From the NCBI GenBank assembly GCA_004151065.3, contig NWUY0300001360.1:12889-35637 (forward strand): a stretch of 22,749 nt of DNA, read 5' to 3'. The notes beneath the pieces are model-generated. The model worked only from the letters and a program-made list of their open reading frames with translations. It was not told the DNA's origin and ran no database searches. The position numbers were made by a program, and so were the translations under genes. The stretch is from Larix sibirica. Its lineage: Eukaryota > Streptophyta > Pinopsida > Pinales > Pinaceae. Below, piece after piece: positions 20,326-22,749 of the stretch. Positions within the stretch are counted from its first letter, which is position 1. Every line of letters begins with the position of its first letter.

Positions 20326-21123
20326 AAACCATGCGGCCTCTTATCGTACAGATCATTGTTGTGGTTGAGCAGAACTAGCAATTGTTAAAGAAGATCGATG
20401 ACGGACAATTGACATACATCCGACGAAGTGTGAAAGCTCGACAAGTGTTCCAGCGGAATCGTGGATAGGTCGAGATGTTGAATAGCAACTGTGTTGGACA
20501 GAGCACAAAGGATCGAAGTGGTGTTAGTTGTGGGAACAAAGGCCCAATGGATTGCGTTGGTCACGACGACTACAGAAGCAGAGTATCGAGACGAAAGCCA
20601 ACGATTGGAAATTGCGGCGGCTCGGGAAAGTGTTGAAGCACCATTGGGAGTGAGAGCAAAATCAAGAACGTCGACGGTTCGGACCCAAGTCAGACGCAGC
20701 ATCATGGGGAGCTTTTACGGCACGAAGTTGACCGCAGAGCCGAGTAGGAGCAGGATCAGGTGCTGCGGAGGTGGAAAAAAGCTATAGCGAATGTCAGCTG
20801 TGATGTGTGGGCACTACGGATAGAGCAACGATTGTAGCCCAAAGGATCCTGGAGACGCCAGTCTGGAGGAGATGCAAGGTGCAGGTGGGCACCAACAGAT
20901 TGGTGGGCGTGCAAACAACAACAGGAGCAACAGCTAATGTAGTGTCCACGACATGAAAGGAGAACAGATAGTCATCGGGCAAAGATGAGTTCGAGTCCAG
21001 CAACACCAATGGAAGTCAGGGTCGTGGCGGCTACAGTTGCCTATGTTTGACAACTACGTTTGGACAGTGATGTTAAGAGGCAAGAACAACAATTTTGCTA
21101 AAGGTGACAAATTTGTAGAACTG

Positions 21124-21146
21124 TTTATTTTTATTTTTATTTTTAT
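21124..21146. repeat. (ATTTTT)n simple repeat
   Basis: About four ATTTTT units with period 6 lie just before a run of A that abuts the copia gag start. Confidence 0.85.
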
Positions 21147-21165
21147 CATTAGGGTAAAAAAAAAA

Positions 21166-21257
21166 ATGATGGCTTCTAGTCTGAGCTACGAGGATAAGTT
21201 GGCCAAGATCTCCAACTACCTTTAGTGGAAGGTAAGGATGAAAACTATACTCAAGGA
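21166..21257 (+). pseudogene. gag: Copia gag N-terminus, truncated with in-frame stop
   Basis: From ATG at 21166 the frame reads MMASSLSYEDKLAKISNYL, then TAG, then WKVRMKTILK up to the N at 21258. This is the N-terminal start of plant copia gag, where the pattern KL.G.NY..WK..M...L is typical; the stop sits where a residue before WK is expected. A single C-to-T change of CAG would explain TAG. The two ATGs are adjacent, and either may be the start. Confidence 0.75.
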
Positions 21258-21258
21258 N
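21258..21258. other. Single N: join between copia gag and LINE copy B
   Basis: The right side resumes at the position equivalent to 12055, in the middle of the LINE fragment. Confidence 0.85.
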
Positions 21259-22390
21259 TTAGGCTTAGAGATGAAGATATAATCATATGGTCCAAAATAG
21301 CTCCAGAGGTAGGTTCACGACACATTTAGGATACAAGGCTACCATTAGGGAAATAGAAGAAGGTGAATCGAAAGTCATTTGGAAAGTAAAAGCACCATTA
21401 AAAACAATATTATTTATGTGGTTAGCATTATCAAACAAAGTCTCAACTTGGGATTTGCAAGAATTGGCCCTAGCAAAGCGTAGGAAGATGCATCCTATGT
21501 TAAAAGGATAACATATCAATTAATATCTTCTAATTCAATGTCCTTTAGTGAAGACGTTTGGGAGAAGACTAAAATTCACAGATAGAAAAGAAAACTGGGT
21601 AGGAGAATCTGTGTGTATCTAGATGGAGGGAGCACCAGTTAAAAGATAAACCAATAAAAGATCATGGGCCACTAGCATATATTGTATCATGGGTCCTCTA
21701 GTTGGCCAAGGATGAAATGACTTTCCAGAGCAAGGAGATACTACCTATTCAAATATTTTATGAAATAATAAGCTATGCATATGGAGTGTGGAACCCTAAG
21801 AAAGAGTAGGCACCAAGAATCGCAAAAAAAAACAAAAATTGATCAAACTTATGCACAGGGGTTTTTGATAGTGCATGTCAAGGGATACTTGGAATGTGGT
21901 GTTGGAGGTGTCTTATATCATAAGGAAAACTGTGGCTTTTCTTTTGAAGTTGCTTTGGGGAAAGGTACAAACAATATGGCTAAGATGTATGTTATGGTTG
22001 TTGATGAAATTAGCAGCTAAGGCATAACCCAATATCAGATTATGAGTGACTCTAAGTTAGTCATCAATTGGGAAAATGGTAAAAGCAACTTGGAAAACTT
22101 ACTTCTATCCCCAATAATGCAAAGAATTAAAGAGCTATAAGGAAATTGTTACGAGAAGGTACAAATAATAGGGTGGGAGGAAATTTCTGGAGGAAGGTAC
22201 AAACAATCGGTTGAGACGTATGTGCTTTGGTTGTTGATGAGATTAGCCTCTCATAAAGGTATACCCCAATGTCATATTATGGGTGACTCTAAGTTAATCA
22301 TCAATTGGGCGAATGGGGAAAACAACTTGGAAAAACAACTTCTACCCTCAGTTAGATTTTGTAGCTCAGATAGGTACTTCTACATGGGGG
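21259..22390 (+). mobile_element. LINE 3' fragment with RNase H, unit B
   Basis: This repeats 12055-13185 with only a few differences by eye (C for A at about 21292, A for G at about 22297, one extra G at about 22390). It includes the same zf-RVT-like run (21287-21511), the RNase H run (21775-22020), the stop codons and the partial second RNase H (about 22179-22352). The upstream W.VGNG part present in unit A is cut off by the N. Confidence 0.87.
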
Positions 22391-22470
22391 TGTCTAGCAC
22401 GTAGAAGTCTTCCGGAAAAGGAACTCTCTAGACATACTTTGAAAAAGTGTCTTTTGTGATACTTTATGGT

Positions 22471-22538
22471 CAATGGTATTGGAGGGGCCATGGTATTTGG
22501 TGTTCCATGGTATTGAGTCCATGACAAGCCATGGTATT
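22471..22538. repeat. Four CCATGGTATT-type repeats in U3, unit B
   Basis: The copies are at 22471-22480 (CAATGGTATT), 22488-22497, 22505-22514 and 22529-22538, one more than in unit A. Confidence 0.8.
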
Positions 22539-22554
22539 TGCATAAAGTGAATGT

Positions 22555-22562
22555 TATAAAAG
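22555..22562 (+). promoter_or_regulatory. TATA box of the LTR-like segment, unit B
   Basis: TATAAAAG is in the same conserved context as 13321-13328, and transcription would start near 22585. Confidence 0.7.
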
Positions 22563-22641
22563 AGTCTATGGATAGTAGATTTGTGGTCATTGTCAGTGAG
22601 AGTGAGATGATTGATAGTGAGTAATTAGTGAGTGATCATAT

Positions 22642-22687
22642 CTAAGAGAGACATTCTCTTAGAGGCTTTAGAGAGAGTGGCTCTCTC
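22642..22687. repeat. Two adjacent perfect hairpins in the LTR-like segment
   Basis: CTAAGAGA/TCTCTTAG with a 5-nt loop (22642-22662) is followed by GAGAGAG/CTCTCTC with a 3-nt loop (22671-22687). Both lie in the part absent from unit A, downstream of the presumed transcription start. Confidence 0.75.
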
Positions 22688-22749
22688 AAGCTAGGTTTGC
22701 ATTTACTAGTGAGGTTTGAACACAGTTGCAGGAGTGAGTCATATCTCTT

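Larger units (their letters stand above)
20231..21257 (+). mobile_element. Ty1/copia 5' internal region: PBS, leader and gag start
   Basis: This contig-like piece lies between two Ns. It opens with a tRNA-iMet type primer-binding site and has a leader of about 930 bp that is visibly richer in G and C than its surroundings. It ends in the first codons of a copia-type gag. Neither its LTR nor the rest of the element is attached. It occupies the place held in unit A by 11110-12054. Open runs inside the leader (for example 20491-20787) look incidental. Confidence 0.82.
22391..22749 (+). mobile_element. LTR-like segment, unit B (cut by window end)
   Basis: It begins TGTCTAGC like 13186 and shares U3 blocks, the TATA box and, at its end, CACAGTTGCAGGAGTGA. 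It is only roughly 80% alike, and about 125 bp longer between the TATA box and CACAGTTGCAGG. The region after the TATA box holds two adjacent hairpins. The end of the LTR lies outside the window. Confidence 0.65.

Noticed and set aside
20491-20787. A 98-codon frame in the copia leader containing TTTEAEYR, reminiscent of the copia RNase H motif
   Set aside because: It lies between a PBS and a gag start, where RNase H should not be, and the surrounding residues do not follow the RNase H pattern. Treated as chance.
1-22749. CRISPR array, bacterial operon or prophage-like content
   Set aside because: No regular short repeats with unique spacers and no bacterial-type genes; all coding relics are plant retroelement type.

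Overview
The window looks like repeat-dense nuclear DNA from a seed plant. It is AT-rich and has no intact host gene. Every recognisable coding stretch is a broken plant retroelement: a Tat-type Ty3/gypsy element, a LINE with a C-terminal RNase H, and a Ty1/copia leader with a tRNA-iMet type primer-binding site. A large-genome plant such as a conifer would fit, but nothing here proves the clade. Four isolated N bases (5299, 13884, 20230, 21258) sit exactly at structural discontinuities, so they look like scaffold joins of unknown true size.

Layout. Positions 1-4777 hold one inverted (minus-strand) degenerate Ty3/gypsy element. Reading leftward from 4777 the order is gag, protease, an extra RNase H-like domain, reverse transcriptase, the canonical RNase H, and integrase cut by the window edge. 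Frameshifts, stops and lost catalytic residues show it is dead. Positions 4778-5129 look like its leader or flank.

From 5130 to the end the window is essentially two copies of one composite unit of about 8.8 kb. Unit A is 5130-13883 and unit B is 13885-22749. Each unit has (i) a roughly 6 kb mostly non-coding block with a 109-bp-arm fold-back, a 190-bp tandem duplication, a promoter-like cluster and a relic of unknown coding sequence; (ii) a variable middle, which is 945 bp of LINE-bearing sequence in A and a 1,027-bp copia PBS/leader/gag start bounded by Ns in B; (iii) a LINE 3' fragment with a partly duplicated RNase H; (iv) a promoter-bearing LTR-like segment. The 6 kb blocks are about 99% identical by eye and the LINE fragments nearly identical, yet the LTR-like segments right after them are only roughly 80% alike.

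The main open question is whether the duplication is real (a recent tandem or segmental duplication, or an LTR-bounded array) or is two haplotypes or paralogues stitched together by the assembler. No genes cooperate here in a pathway. The interest lies in element architecture, the fold-back, the regulatory repeats of the LTR-like segment, and the assembly structure.
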